Shown: in pieces, positions 24,301 to 34,126 of the stretch
Numbering within the stretch: the first letter of the stretch is position 1
Layout: the number at the start of each line of letters is the position of its first letter
Origin: Tetrapyrgos nigripes
Lineage: Eukaryota; Basidiomycota; Agaricomycetes; Agaricales; Campanellaceae
Assembly: GCA_013368315.1 (NCBI GenBank)
Contig: JAACJM010000006.1
Coordinates: forward strand, 682,001 to 746,000
DNA length: 64,000 bases
Direction: 5' to 3'
Notes under the pieces: model-generated
The model's input: the letters and a program-made list of their open reading frames with translations, nothing else
What the model was told of the DNA's origin: nothing
Database searches by the model: none
Translations under genes and position numbers: made by a program

Positions 24301-25428
24301 TCCAGAAGCTCGAGATCGTAAATGACGCTTCGATTTTTGACGTTTTTCGAAATCAGTGCTTTCTGGGCAGGCAGCATTGTTTAGTAATTGGTTGGAGACT
24401 ATCGAGAAGTTTGAAGCAGATCTTGCAGGCGGGAGTGGAGGCCACTGCTTGTCTGTCTGTGGTGTCTTAGTATCGCATAGAGGTATGGAACAGGGAAACG
24501 ACCAGCCCTCGAGTAGTCATGTGACCGTTTGAGTAGCCTCCGTAGCGGCGTAGCTAGCTTCTTCAGGTCTATCCACCGCGTTTGCTTCTAGTTTTGTCCG
24601 AAGCCCAGCTCTAGCCATCCCAGTGTTCTGCTGTCCGGTTTCAATCAGTCTCTAGAGCTCCCATCGGTATCCCCAGGTGTTCCGTCCTTATCATCATCAG
24701 CCCACCGACCTTTTCTTAGCCAAGCGATGGATAGGACCTCGGTGCAAACAATCATCACGTCTAGCGTCCTCGAGGCTTTCCATCTTTACATCTTCCTCAC
24801 GTCAAGTCAAGTTCAGACTCGTTTCACCAGTTTCGGATACATGTCGTACGATAATTCGTGAAGAAAAGGATATTATCAATCATGCGCCAATATCGTGTTC
24901 ATATTGTGTCATATATGCTGTCGGGGGATAGGAAGTCACCCGCTTGGACCTCGGTCCCCGCATCCCTGGGATACCTGCAGTTGCCATTTTAATTATCCAT
25001 TGCATTGCTTCGATCATATCCGCTTTGGAGTTTATGTATATGCTGACCCTGACGTAACTACATGCGTCTCGTATCTACCCCGGTGCGTATGCCGTTTATA
25101 CACCCCCCTACGTAAAGGGTCGTAAAAGAAAAGCTCACTTATTCAAAAGCAGGTTTTTAACGACGACCATCATCGTACGAAGGTGTTTGGAACGTCCGTT
25201 CGCCCCCAATCCTATCGACAGCCATAGACTCCATAGACAGCCTGGACTCCTCCCTTCCTTCATAACCGGAATCCTCGCTCCTGGACTTAGTTTTGAATCT
25301 TGTCTTTTATTGTGAGTTGCTCGTCTTACCTTGCTATTTATCTCATACTCTCATGCTAACTCATTTGCAGTTAGATACCTTTTTATACCGCATAGAGTTA
25401 TACACTATACCTCCTCAAACCCACGGAA
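24301..25428. other. 5' flank of the F-box gene with a probable 5'-UTR intron
   Basis: No gene is supported. At 25312-25370 a clean intron (GTGAGTTGC...TGCTAAC...TTTGCAG) lies 58 bases before the ATG of the F-box gene and probably splits its leader. Confidence 0.5.
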
Positions 25429-27582
25429 ATGACCTGGACTTTAGACCGACACGCCTCCTCGTCTCTTTCTCGGAGCGTCAAAGCCTACCCACCCAACCCC
25501 CTCCGTCCTCTCTCCTTCGATAAAGCCAACCAAGGCAAACCTTACAATTCCAACAAAGACTCCTCCTTTCCTATCTTCCGTCTCCCTATCGAACTCTTCC
25601 AATATATCACTCCCTACATTACTTCGCAAGACCTCGAAACCCTCTCGTTGATTGATAGAGACTGTCACCAACTCGCGAGATCTGTTCAGTTCACCAATGT
25701 GGTGATGTCGTATTCGGACGCGTCCTTGGGGTTGTTGGATATGTTGTTGGGGGAGATGACACCGGCTTTCGCGTCAGTCGACTCCAAATTGTCCAAGACT
25801 GTGGACATGGACACGTCGACCGCGATAGACAGCGCCAGCGCATACGCTCTAGGACCCTGCATTCGTCATGTCACAATTGACTTGGGACCCCCGGTGATAG
25901 ATGATAGCCGTCTAGCACGTTTTCCCAATATCGTGCTCTTCGGTGCAGGGTCAAGTGCGCTGGGTCTGACGGCGGAAGACGTTTATCTCAATGCTCTAGC
26001 TCTCGTCCTTACTCATGCACTTCCCAATCTCCAAAGCATCTCTTGGGAAAGCCGGACTAGACTCTCGTCGAGGATGATGGAAGCTATTATGGACAGTCCA
26101 GCGAGGGAGGTCAATTTGACGCGTGCGGTTGTGGGGAGTCAGGTTTTGGACGCCTTTCGTCCACATTTGCCTTCGCGTCAGGATGGTAGGATGGAGGAGG
26201 AGGGGAGAAAGTGGGATTTGGAGACGCTGAAGATTGATGTTGAGTGGGTTGATGATCGATATGAGGATGGCCATGGTGGTGGTACTAGACGAGGAAGCCG
26301 AGACGCAGATGAAGATGAGGTGACAGAATGTGACGTCGTCCAGGAGATGTTATCCTCTGTAGCGCCTACTCTGAGAAGTTTCAGCTGGAAGGGACGCGAT
26401 GGACGAAACACTAGCGGGCACGGATATCAATTTCGGTTTACAGGCTCTCAAGCGCTTAATTTCCCCAGCCTGAGAGTTTTGTCACTCCATAATCTGTTTA
26501 TGACGGACTCGAGCATTCTCGAGATGCTTCTATCACCACGAACTAACATTTGTTCCCTCACCCTTGACTGTTCAGACTATGTCACGGCGAGGTTTCTTGA
26601 GACGAGAGGCTACGTCAGTTCGTTGGAGTCCTTCCATTACAAATCCCATCCAAACTCTACCGAAGAAGGTTTCCAAGACCAAATCGTCTCCTTCCTCATC
26701 GAAAACCCTCAAATATCCTCATTCACTTCTTCTCCTCGTCTCTCTTCCACATTCATCGAAACTCAACTTCTCCCCGTCCTTTCTTCCTATCTCATTCCAA
26801 GTCGCGTTCTCACCACTCTCCACCTAACCTTCCTCTTCGACACCATTCCTCCTTCCTCTCTTGAAGCAATCTCAGCTCTCCAATCCCTCCAACACCTCTG
26901 GTTAACCGCAGGTCACCAAAGAGGGTGGTGTCATGACTGGGAAATCGATCACTCTCTCTTACTTGACGTATTGGGACCCCTCCAACACCTGCGAACTTTG
27001 GCGTTTACGAGGGATTCGTACCGAGTTCGGGGCGGGGGACATAGACTCCTGGACGCCTCCGGCTCGGGAGTGTCGATGTATTACGTGAACAAAGTCTTAC
27101 CCAGCGCATTGGACTTTTATACGTTTCTGAAGGACGACGAAGTATTACTTTGGAAGGGTGTCGAGGATGATATTACTAGGACGATGGCATCTACTCGGTC
27201 TTCTATATATGAACAAGCTGTGATGGCAGACCATGCTAGGATGATTCAAAGAAGGTTGATGAACGCTGCTTGGGAACGATGGCATCGTGGACAAATGGTG
27301 TTGGTTGTTAAGGAGTATGCGATGAGGTTTCTGGGATTGGAGTGGTGTTTTGTGGGACAGTTGCCCTTTCGTGTTGGATGGGAGGTGCCTGAAACACTTT
27401 ACGAGGAGAGGAAGGGTGATTCGAGTGCGGCTCTTGACTGGGGTTTGGAAAAGAACCTCGGTGGTAGTGGTACTAACGCCCAGGATGCTGGTGTCACGAG
27501 AATTACGATAGAGAGTGCGTTTAGGTGTGATGATGCGAGCCTTTTGAAGGGACGTTGGGAGAGGTGTTGTGGGTTGTTGTGA
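25429..27582 (+). CDS. F-box protein with LRR-like C-terminal region
   Basis: A single-exon gene of 717 residues. After a serine-rich N-terminus, residues 45-75 form an F-box: FRLPIELFQYITPYITSQDL then LETLSLIDRDCHQLARS. F-box proteins link substrates to Skp1-Cullin-1 ubiquitin ligases in cytosol or nucleus. The rest has leucine-rich stretches typical of mushroom F-box proteins, such as LNFPSLRVLSLHNLFM, LEAISALQSLQHLWLTAGHQ and LLDVLGPLQHLRTLAFTRD, probably an LRR-type substrate domain. An acidic loop lies near residues 270-300. The C-terminal part (about 590-717) is amphipathic with QRRLMNAAWERWHRGQM. The lack of coding introns in an intron-rich genome is common for this expanded family. 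The ligand is unknown. Confidence 0.85.
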   Translation: MTWTLDRHASSSLSRSVKAYPPNPLRPLSFDKANQGKPYNSNKDSSFPIFRLPIELFQYITPYITSQDLETLSLIDRDCHQLARSVQFTNVVMSYSDASLGLLDMLLGEMTPAFASVDSKLSKTVDMDTSTAIDSASAYALGPCIRHVTIDLGPPVIDDSRLARFPNIVLFGAGSSALGLTAEDVYLNALALVLTHALPNLQSISWESRTRLSSRMMEAIMDSPAREVNLTRAVVGSQVLDAFRPHLPSRQDGRMEEEGRKWDLETLKIDVEWVDDRYEDGHGGGTRRGSRDADEDEVTECDVVQEMLSSVAPTLRSFSWKGRDGRNTSGHGYQFRFTGSQALNFPSLRVLSLHNLFMTDSSILEMLLSPRTNICSLTLDCSDYVTARFLETRGYVSSLESFHYKSHPNSTEEGFQDQIVSFLIENPQISSFTSSPRLSSTFIETQLLPVLSSYLIPSRVLTTLHLTFLFDTIPPSSLEAISALQSLQHLWLTAGHQRGWCHDWEIDHSLLLDVLGPLQHLRTLAFTRDSYRVRGGGHRLLDASGSGVSMYYVNKVLPSALDFYTFLKDDEVLLWKGVEDDITRTMASTRSSIYEQAVMADHARMIQRRLMNAAWERWHRGQMVLVVKEYAMRFLGLEWCFVGQLPFRVGWEVPETLYEERKGDSSAALDWGLEKNLGGSGTNAQDAGVTRITIESAFRCDDASLLKGRWERCCGLL

Positions 27583-28313
27583 GCTCTTATGTCTGCGAGC
27601 TTGGTTTAATGCACGATGACGATGATGACTATAACGAGGCCGAGAAACGGACCATGATGGGGATGGCGAGATAGTTATAATCTACGACCTCTCCATACAT
27701 CTGTGTGGATTCTGTATGGTACCCAGCTGGATAATGCTTCATTACCGACTAATGACGCTTGACTTTCTTATAGATTCTATCATAAACATACTTTAAGATT
27801 GGTACACACTTCCTCTAAAATCGCACCGGACCGCTCATGGAACAATGGGTGCTCTGGAAGATAGGAATAGCTTAAGATAGCCTAAGGAATACCAAGTAAG
27901 TATTTTGAAATTTGTAGTCCACCTCCGCACATCTTCCATTTGCTCACTCTATGCGGTAGTGAAAGGTATGCGTCACTCACTCATCTTGTTATAGAACGCT
28001 CATTCAAGCTTCACCTTGACTTTGGCGATGCAGTCAGGAGACAGTTGCCTATACATATGTATAGGTCTATGTAGGCCTTCCCAAACGTATGTAACACCCA
28101 TTAACCCAATTTCCGGATGATCCGGTGGGAGCCCCGCGTGGGGCACAGAACCAGGAACCTACGGCGTACGCGTATAGTATCATCACATGGGGCTCACATT
28201 GGGCTCATGCCAATGGCATAAGAACCACTCTCGTTTCTCTTCCTCTTCGGAGCACTCTTGTCCACCCCCACCTCATCCAGCTCGTGTCAGGGCACGTCCA
28301 CGCTCCTAACATC
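27583..28313. other. Intergenic between F-box and DUF1593 gene A
   Basis: AT-rich 3' flank followed by the promoter of gene A. No gene seen. Confidence 0.5.
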
Positions 28314-30432
28314 ATGACCCAACTCAAGTCCCTTCTATGGGTGTTCGCCGCCTTCTTTGGGTTCTCATTGGCTGTAACCAAACCAAGAGTATTCGTTCTG
28401 ACAGGTATGTCATTTCTTTTTTCCTTTACATGGTCTTTGCTTACCTGAACCCCTTTTTCACCTCTTTCAGATATTGCAAACGAACCGTCCGTGCATCCGT
28501 CCTCCTCATTCTCCGTGATTTCTGACTCAGGCTCTACGCGGTCTTTCTTTGTACTGCAGTGATGATGCAATGTCCCTCACTCGGTTCTTGGTCTATTCCA
28601 ACCAGTTTGACGTCCAAGGAATCTGCGCTACTACCTCTGTCTGGCTGCAAAACCAAACGCGTATCGATCAAATCCAAGATCATATTACAGAGTATGACAA
28701 GATTTATGACAATCTGAGTGCTCATCAGCCAGATACCGAAGGTGAGTATCCAATGGGTTTCCGTCTTTCCTTCGTCTTTCCAGAAGCTCACTTGTTTCTC
28801 AGGACCGTGGCCAACCGCTGAGGAATTGTTTGCCAAGACATATACCGGGCTACCATTGTATGGATTGGAAGCAGTGGGAGAGGGAAAATCGAGTAATGGT
28901 AGTATAGCGTTGAGGACAGCTGTGGAAGCGAGTGAGGAAGTCACTTGGGTGCTTCTGTGGGGTGGAGGTAACGTGCTTGCGCAGGCCGTGTGGGAGGTGA
29001 GTGTCCTATTTATTTAATATATGGCTCATATGTGCTAACCATGTTCATCGTCTGTAATTCAGTATGAGCAAAATCATACCATCACTGAAGTAGAACATTT
29101 CATTTCCAAGCTCAGGGTGTATAGTATCTCGGATCAGGATGATTGTATGTTTTTCATCTCTTTCCCCTTGCCGCGTGAAGGGCCTGATTTAATATCAGCT
29201 TCCCCTTCGCTCCGTCGTCGTCATCCCCAGATCTTTTGGATTTATTCCAACCATGCTATGAATGTGTATGTGTCTCGTATTCCGTGAACGTGGCAGTTAC
29301 TAATGACGTCATCTCATAGCTACAATACGGCGACCTGGACAGGCATTTCTGGCGAGATCTTGTACAAATTTGACGAGGTCCAGCGTTGCCTTTATTATGA
29401 ACTGAATCATCACTTACATATGTCCTTTTGAATCTTTAAGGGTGGGCCTGATTCCTCCATCGTCACGAATGACTGGCTACAGACGAACATTCGCGATGTC
29501 AGTTCTTTTGGCAGCACTTATCCCGAGTTCGCTTTCATTATGGAAGGTATGGTGTGCTCTAAACATAAATATGTAGGACTCATTCCTCTCTGTACTTCTT
29601 TGCTTTTGCAGGTGATACTCCGACTTTCCTATACCTCATTCAAAATGGTTTGGGTTCGCGGGAGCATCCGTACTGGGGCAGGCAAGTCTCCAACTCAGAT
29701 CATTTTACCAAGCAAAGTTGTTGATCTCGATATATCTCGCAGTTGGGGAGGGAGATATGGCCGTGTAACCAACCAAGATCACCTCTTCACAGACACTGTC
29801 GATACGGATGGTACGTTCTGAATCCTGTTCAACCCCCAGCCACATTCTGAGCTTACTGTTCTTCTTGATAACATACAGTGCTTGGAGTAAATGATGCTAA
29901 CTACACCTCTCAGCATGTAACCATCTGGCGTTGGCGCGACGCTTACCAATGGGATTTCTCCGCAAGGATGCGCTGGACGAACACCTCTGACTTCTCAGCT
30001 GTCAACCATAACCCTGTCGTCGTCGTGAACGATTCCAAAATTGTCTCTGAAGCCCTACATCTCAATGTCGCCCCCGGACAAACCCTCTTCCTCGACGCCA
30101 GTGCTTCTTATGACCCTGACGTGAACGGTAGCTCCACTGCTGAATCGATAGACTCGAAAGGCTTCGCAAACGCTACATTCTGGCAATACCTAGATGCCTC
30201 GTCATCGCAACGGGATATAGATTCTGCTCCCAAGTTGAGGATCGTTCAGGATGGCCTTACAGCTACTGTACAGGTTCCAGTATTGGATGACATACCTACA
30301 GCGTGGATTCAAGGGAGAGGAGCGAACTTTGACGATAAGACACTGCATCTCGTTGTGGAAGTCTGGGACCAGGGAACCCCTAGTCTTGTAGGATATAAGC
30401 GAGTGGTATTTGATGTTCAAGTACCCAAGTAA
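28314..30432 (+). CDS. Sde182/DUF1593 protein, nucleoside hydrolase-like, secreted (copy A)
   Basis: Eleven exons join to 495 residues: 28314-28404, 28471-28486, 28560-28741, 28803-28996, 29063-29144, 29199-29265, 29320-29377, 29441-29546, 29612-29681, 29743-29810, 29879-30432. A signal peptide (LLWVFAAFFGFSLAVT) leads to [20 protein letters not shown], the strand-1 metal-site motif of nucleoside-hydrolase-like folds. Then come LRRRHPQIFWIY, GISGEI, SFGSTYPEF and the [10 protein letters not shown] segment. The last exon is the C-terminal beta domain of cellulose-binding Sde182 proteins ([35 protein letters not shown]). The catalytic target is unknown; a link to plant cell wall use is inferred. 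Exon 2 is only 16 bases, and the intron at 29682 starts with GC instead of GT. A paralog lies at 50859. Confidence 0.88.
29682..29742 (+). other. GC-AG intron
   Basis: Exon 9 ends GGGGCAG and the intron opens GCAAGT, ending CTCGCAG. The matching intron of copy B at 52172 opens GTCAGT at the same codon. Using the nearest GT instead would break the frame. Confidence 0.75.
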
Positions 30433-30732
30433 TTATATTGACGTGTTGCTCATGTACTGTCCAACAAATTTTGATACCTTTTGTCTTTACGACTTGGAGA
30501 AGTATGTCCAAAAGACATTTGAAGATTCTTCACTGTGTAACCCTTCAAGTTTGTGGCCGCCACCCATCTTTTTGGCCCGAAAAGAACGCGTTGCCGGCTG
30601 TTTCTGTACAGTAGGCTTTTCCGAACCTCAATTCCGGATCTTCCGACGGATATTACAGTAGGATAAACCGGCGTTAGAGATGCAGCCGTTCACGCCACAT
30701 ACCCCGTGGAGTTGGGGCCCAGGAGTCACGAG
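30433..30732. other. 3' flank of copy A, ending in target site ACGAG
   Basis: No gene. The last five bases ACGAG (30728-30732) recur at 49505-49509 and mark the copia insertion. Confidence 0.7.
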
Positions 30733-31017
30733 TGTTGAATTGGCGAATTAGTAAGCAGCCATCAACATTCAATTAGATATAGATTAGATAGTAATCTAGT
30801 TAGTTACGCTTACTGTACATTAGAAGTTCTTAGATAAGTAGTCACATGTACTATCTAGAACAGTATATAAGGGCTCATAGATTGCCCTACAACAATAAGG
30901 ATTTCCCTTACTACTCATCACTCTTAAACCTCTAACAAACCGCTCTAACAAGCACTTTTACATCCCCAGGTAAGTATGCAGTTGCCGCTACGTATATAGA
31001 ACATAGCCTGCTCAACA
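30733..31017 (+). repeat. Copia LTR, 5' copy
   Basis: TGTTGAATTG...CTGCTCAACA, with TATATAA at 30864-30870 as probable promoter. It differs from the 3' LTR at 30807 (C vs T) and 30920 (A vs G), both at CpG positions. Confidence 0.93.
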
Positions 31018-31328
31018 GGTTATGGGCCCCGCAAGCCCTGGACATCGTGCCATGGCAGCAAGTCCTAGACTGCGTAATACCTGGTAGCACCCCTGCGGCT
31101 GCTTGAACATCGCCCTCCGTGGCAGAAGTTCTTTACATGTGCCTTCATGGCTGCTGTATGTGCTCAGTAGCGCCTTCATGGCTGCAAGCTGGTATAATAC
31201 ACACCAGGGATAATCACTGTCATAAGCGCGCTAGCCGCAGCTTTCAATTTATTTTTATGGCGCGTCCTTAACGCCGCCGTTTATCTTGCATATAGGATGT
31301 TATGCTGACAGTTTGATTATATCCCCAG
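30970..31328 (+). other. Probable leader intron starting inside the 5' LTR
   Basis: CCCCAG|GTAAGTATG in the LTR is a strong splice donor, and TATCCCCAG at 31320-31328 is an acceptor 12 bases before the gag ATG (31341). Splicing would remove the primer binding site region and the upstream short ATGs from a gag mRNA while leaving genomic RNA unspliced. This is inferred from signals only. Confidence 0.5.
31018..31030 (+). other. Primer binding site, half initiator tRNA-Met type
   Basis: GGTTATGGGCCCC directly follows the LTR, identical to the site of the older copia at 17037-17049 and complementary to the initiator tRNA anticodon arm. Confidence 0.78.
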
Positions 31329-33720
31329 ATCACATTTGAAATGTCTTCCGGATCAAGCTTTATGTCCACCGTTCCAGAACTCACTGGACCGAACTATACC
31401 CTTTGGGCCAGCAAGTCCAGATCTTGGCTTCAATCTCAGGGCATCGCCTATGTCCTCAATACCCTCAAACCTGGAGAAATCCAGATCGTCGGATCCACAT
31501 CTCCTGTACCGGCTCCTCCCGCAGCTCCCGCCGGAACTACTGGTGGCACCACTGCTGCTGCTGCTGCTGCTACAGATGATGAAGGATCTGACACTGGTAG
31601 TGGAGTACCTTCCCCTCACTTCATTGCTGCTGCTAGCGGTAGCGTTGCTGATTGGGAAAAGGATAATGACAAAGCCATGGGTGTCATCAAACTCCGTGTC
31701 ACTCAAGCCATTGGTGCCAAAATCGAAAATATCACCACCGCTAGAGTTATGTGGGACACTCTCAAGAATCTCTATGGTACACCTGGAGCTGCTGAAATCT
31801 TTCAGAACTTCAAGCGGGCTATGAACGTCGAGATCCCACGTAACGCTCATCCTGGTGCTGCAATTGATCTCATCAAAATGTACCTAACTCATATCACTAA
31901 TGCAGGCGCCAACACTGAAACCCCCATGTATCTCCAATACATGATCGTTATCAACAAACTCCCTCCTGACATCTATGCCAACATCATTGCCAGAATCACT
32001 CAGGACGACATCGACGACTTTGAGCATGAGACGCTCGATAATCTCCGAACTCATGTTGTTAACACCTGGGAAGCTCATGGCAGAAAGAAACCTCAGTCCG
32101 CCAACACCACTAAAATCACGGCAATTAAATGCAAAGGCAAACCTCCTGTCTTCGAGGAACAGCAGCAGCAGCACCATAAAGGCGGCAGCAGCGCTTGGAG
32201 AGGCAAAGGCCAAGGACGTGGCAACTGGTGAGGCCGTGGAAAACACGCCGGTGAACAAACACTCCAGAAGCAACAAGCCCAGAGCATGGGTCCTATTAAG
32301 TTAGGACACTCACACGTCATACATGCGGCAAAGTTCTTCAAGGAAACTCCGACCATCACAGTCACAGAGCCCTCTACCAAAGATGTGCGTAAACCATTCT
32401 TTAGCGAGACAGTAAAGCCTTTTGACAGATTTTTCTCATCTGTCCAGAACGCCTTTAAAACCGCTCGTGATAATGGGATTAAGCCAACTGGTGAGCTCCT
32501 CAAAGACCTTGAACTAGCACACATGTCTCATTCCGAAGCCTCTACCTCTCTCCCTCGTCCCTCTATCATCTCCGATGGTCGTTCTTTTATGGAACGATAC
32601 TATTGGCAAAACCTCGTCGCCCCCTATCCTCCCGGTTACACTTTCTCTCACACCGATTCCAACACAGATCATGATGACGACCACTGGTTCGCCATCCGCA
32701 ACAACAAACCTGTCTCTGACGGTTGGGGTGCCGCCAACTGGGGTACTCCACAGCAAGAGGAGGCGTGGAACAACTTCGGGTGGAAACACGACAAGTGCAT
32801 GGGAACGGACGACGACGCCAAAATGGCCGAGGAGGATGACAGGCTGTCAGACAGCCTCATTTCAAACGTGGGGAGCATGGACTCGGAAGAGTTCGAAAGG
32901 GAAAAGAAGGAGTCCACCAAGCGCCTCAGAATGTGGGAGGCCGGTCTCATCGACATGGGAGATTACGACAAGGAGAACGTTGACCCCAACCCCAGAACGC
33001 TCGAGGAGCGTATGCAAACAATCACCGACGAGATGACTCAAAGGTGGTATTTGGGGGAGTTCGACAGGGAGTACAACGAGGGCCTCGAGGATCTCGATGG
33101 GGACCTCGACCAGATGAGCGCCTCCAATTCATTGGGGTGGAGCCAAGCACGGTCGGATACCCCATTATTCCAGGAAATCTCCACGTCCCCCAGTGCTTCC
33201 AACTCGGGTGCCGACTCGATACCGGACCTCATAACACCACCGTTGAGTTCTCCAGATATGGATGTTATATCCCTCGGGTCTGACTCCGAGGAGGAGATTA
33301 TTTCTGAGAATTGGAATGATGGCAGGTACTACAGGTATGCCGCACCCTCTTTCTCTTCCATTGTGAATAGAGTATCTGACACTTCCCATACAGTGCAGAT
33401 GATGAGCCCGGTCGCATGTGAATTATTATTATCACATGCTTGTAACATATTTATACATACCGCTCCTCTGGGCTCTATTAGCCCCTCTATTTATAATGTA
33501 CCAAATATATTATGTCCCTGTGGGACTTATTATTCATCTTGTGTGAATTGCAAGGGAAAGAACAATCTCATTAACCAGAAACATTATGACAACGCCTGGT
33601 TACTCGACTCTGGAGCATCTGCTCATTATACTTTTGACTTCACCGATTTTGTTGAGTCACATAAAGTAGATCCAATCTCCATTCAAACTGCAAATGGAGT
33701 TACTAAAACCAATACTGCCG

Positions 33721-33724
33721 GTAC
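33721..33724. repeat. Candidate target duplication GTAC of the KDZ element
   Basis: GTAC occurs at 33721-33724 and 45602-45605. Removing one copy and everything between restores the copia reading frame. The duplication is short, so the exact edge is tentative. Confidence 0.5.
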
Positions 33725-33741
33725 CACCTGTGGATGTAGAC

Positions 33742-33790
33742 GATTTATAAATCCCCCTGGCATACCCAGGGGTACGATTTACAAATCCCC
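33742..33790 (+). repeat. KDZ left terminal inverted repeat
   Basis: GATTTATAAATC is a 12-base perfect palindrome. It is followed by CCCCTGG-CATA-CCCAGGGG, able to fold as a hairpin, and a second GATTTACAAATCC. A further palindrome CGATTTATAAATCG lies at 33947-33960. Confidence 0.78.
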
Positions 33791-34126
33791 CGGACCAATT
33801 AATAATGGCCTATCCCGCTGCGGGGTTTCAATTCCAGGGCTATGGCTAAGTAGTTCCGAGCTCGGAAAAGACCGACAAGGCTAAATAATTCTGAAAATAA
33901 CCCAATTCCTCGATTTCGTCAAAATAATAAAATGCATTTATAGGACCGATTTATAAATCGCCGATCTGAGCAATTAAATAAATTACATTAAGGACAGATT
34001 TAAAGTACTTACTCCTCCCCATCCGCCAAAGCTCCAAGCATGAAGCCATCGTCTTCTTCTTGCCCATCCTGCTGCTCATCGTCAATCTCATCCTGTCCAT
34101 CTGCATCCCCACCACTCAGAACCTCC

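Noticed and set aside
24677..25125. Plus-strand frames upstream of the F-box gene
   Set aside because: Short, no family features; more likely leader or intergenic DNA.
31353..33389. Long frames on the other strand or other frames of copia gag-pol (31353-31850, 31884-32276, 32575-33036)
   Set aside because: Shadows of the in-frame gag-pol; low-complexity Ser/Arg content and no motifs.
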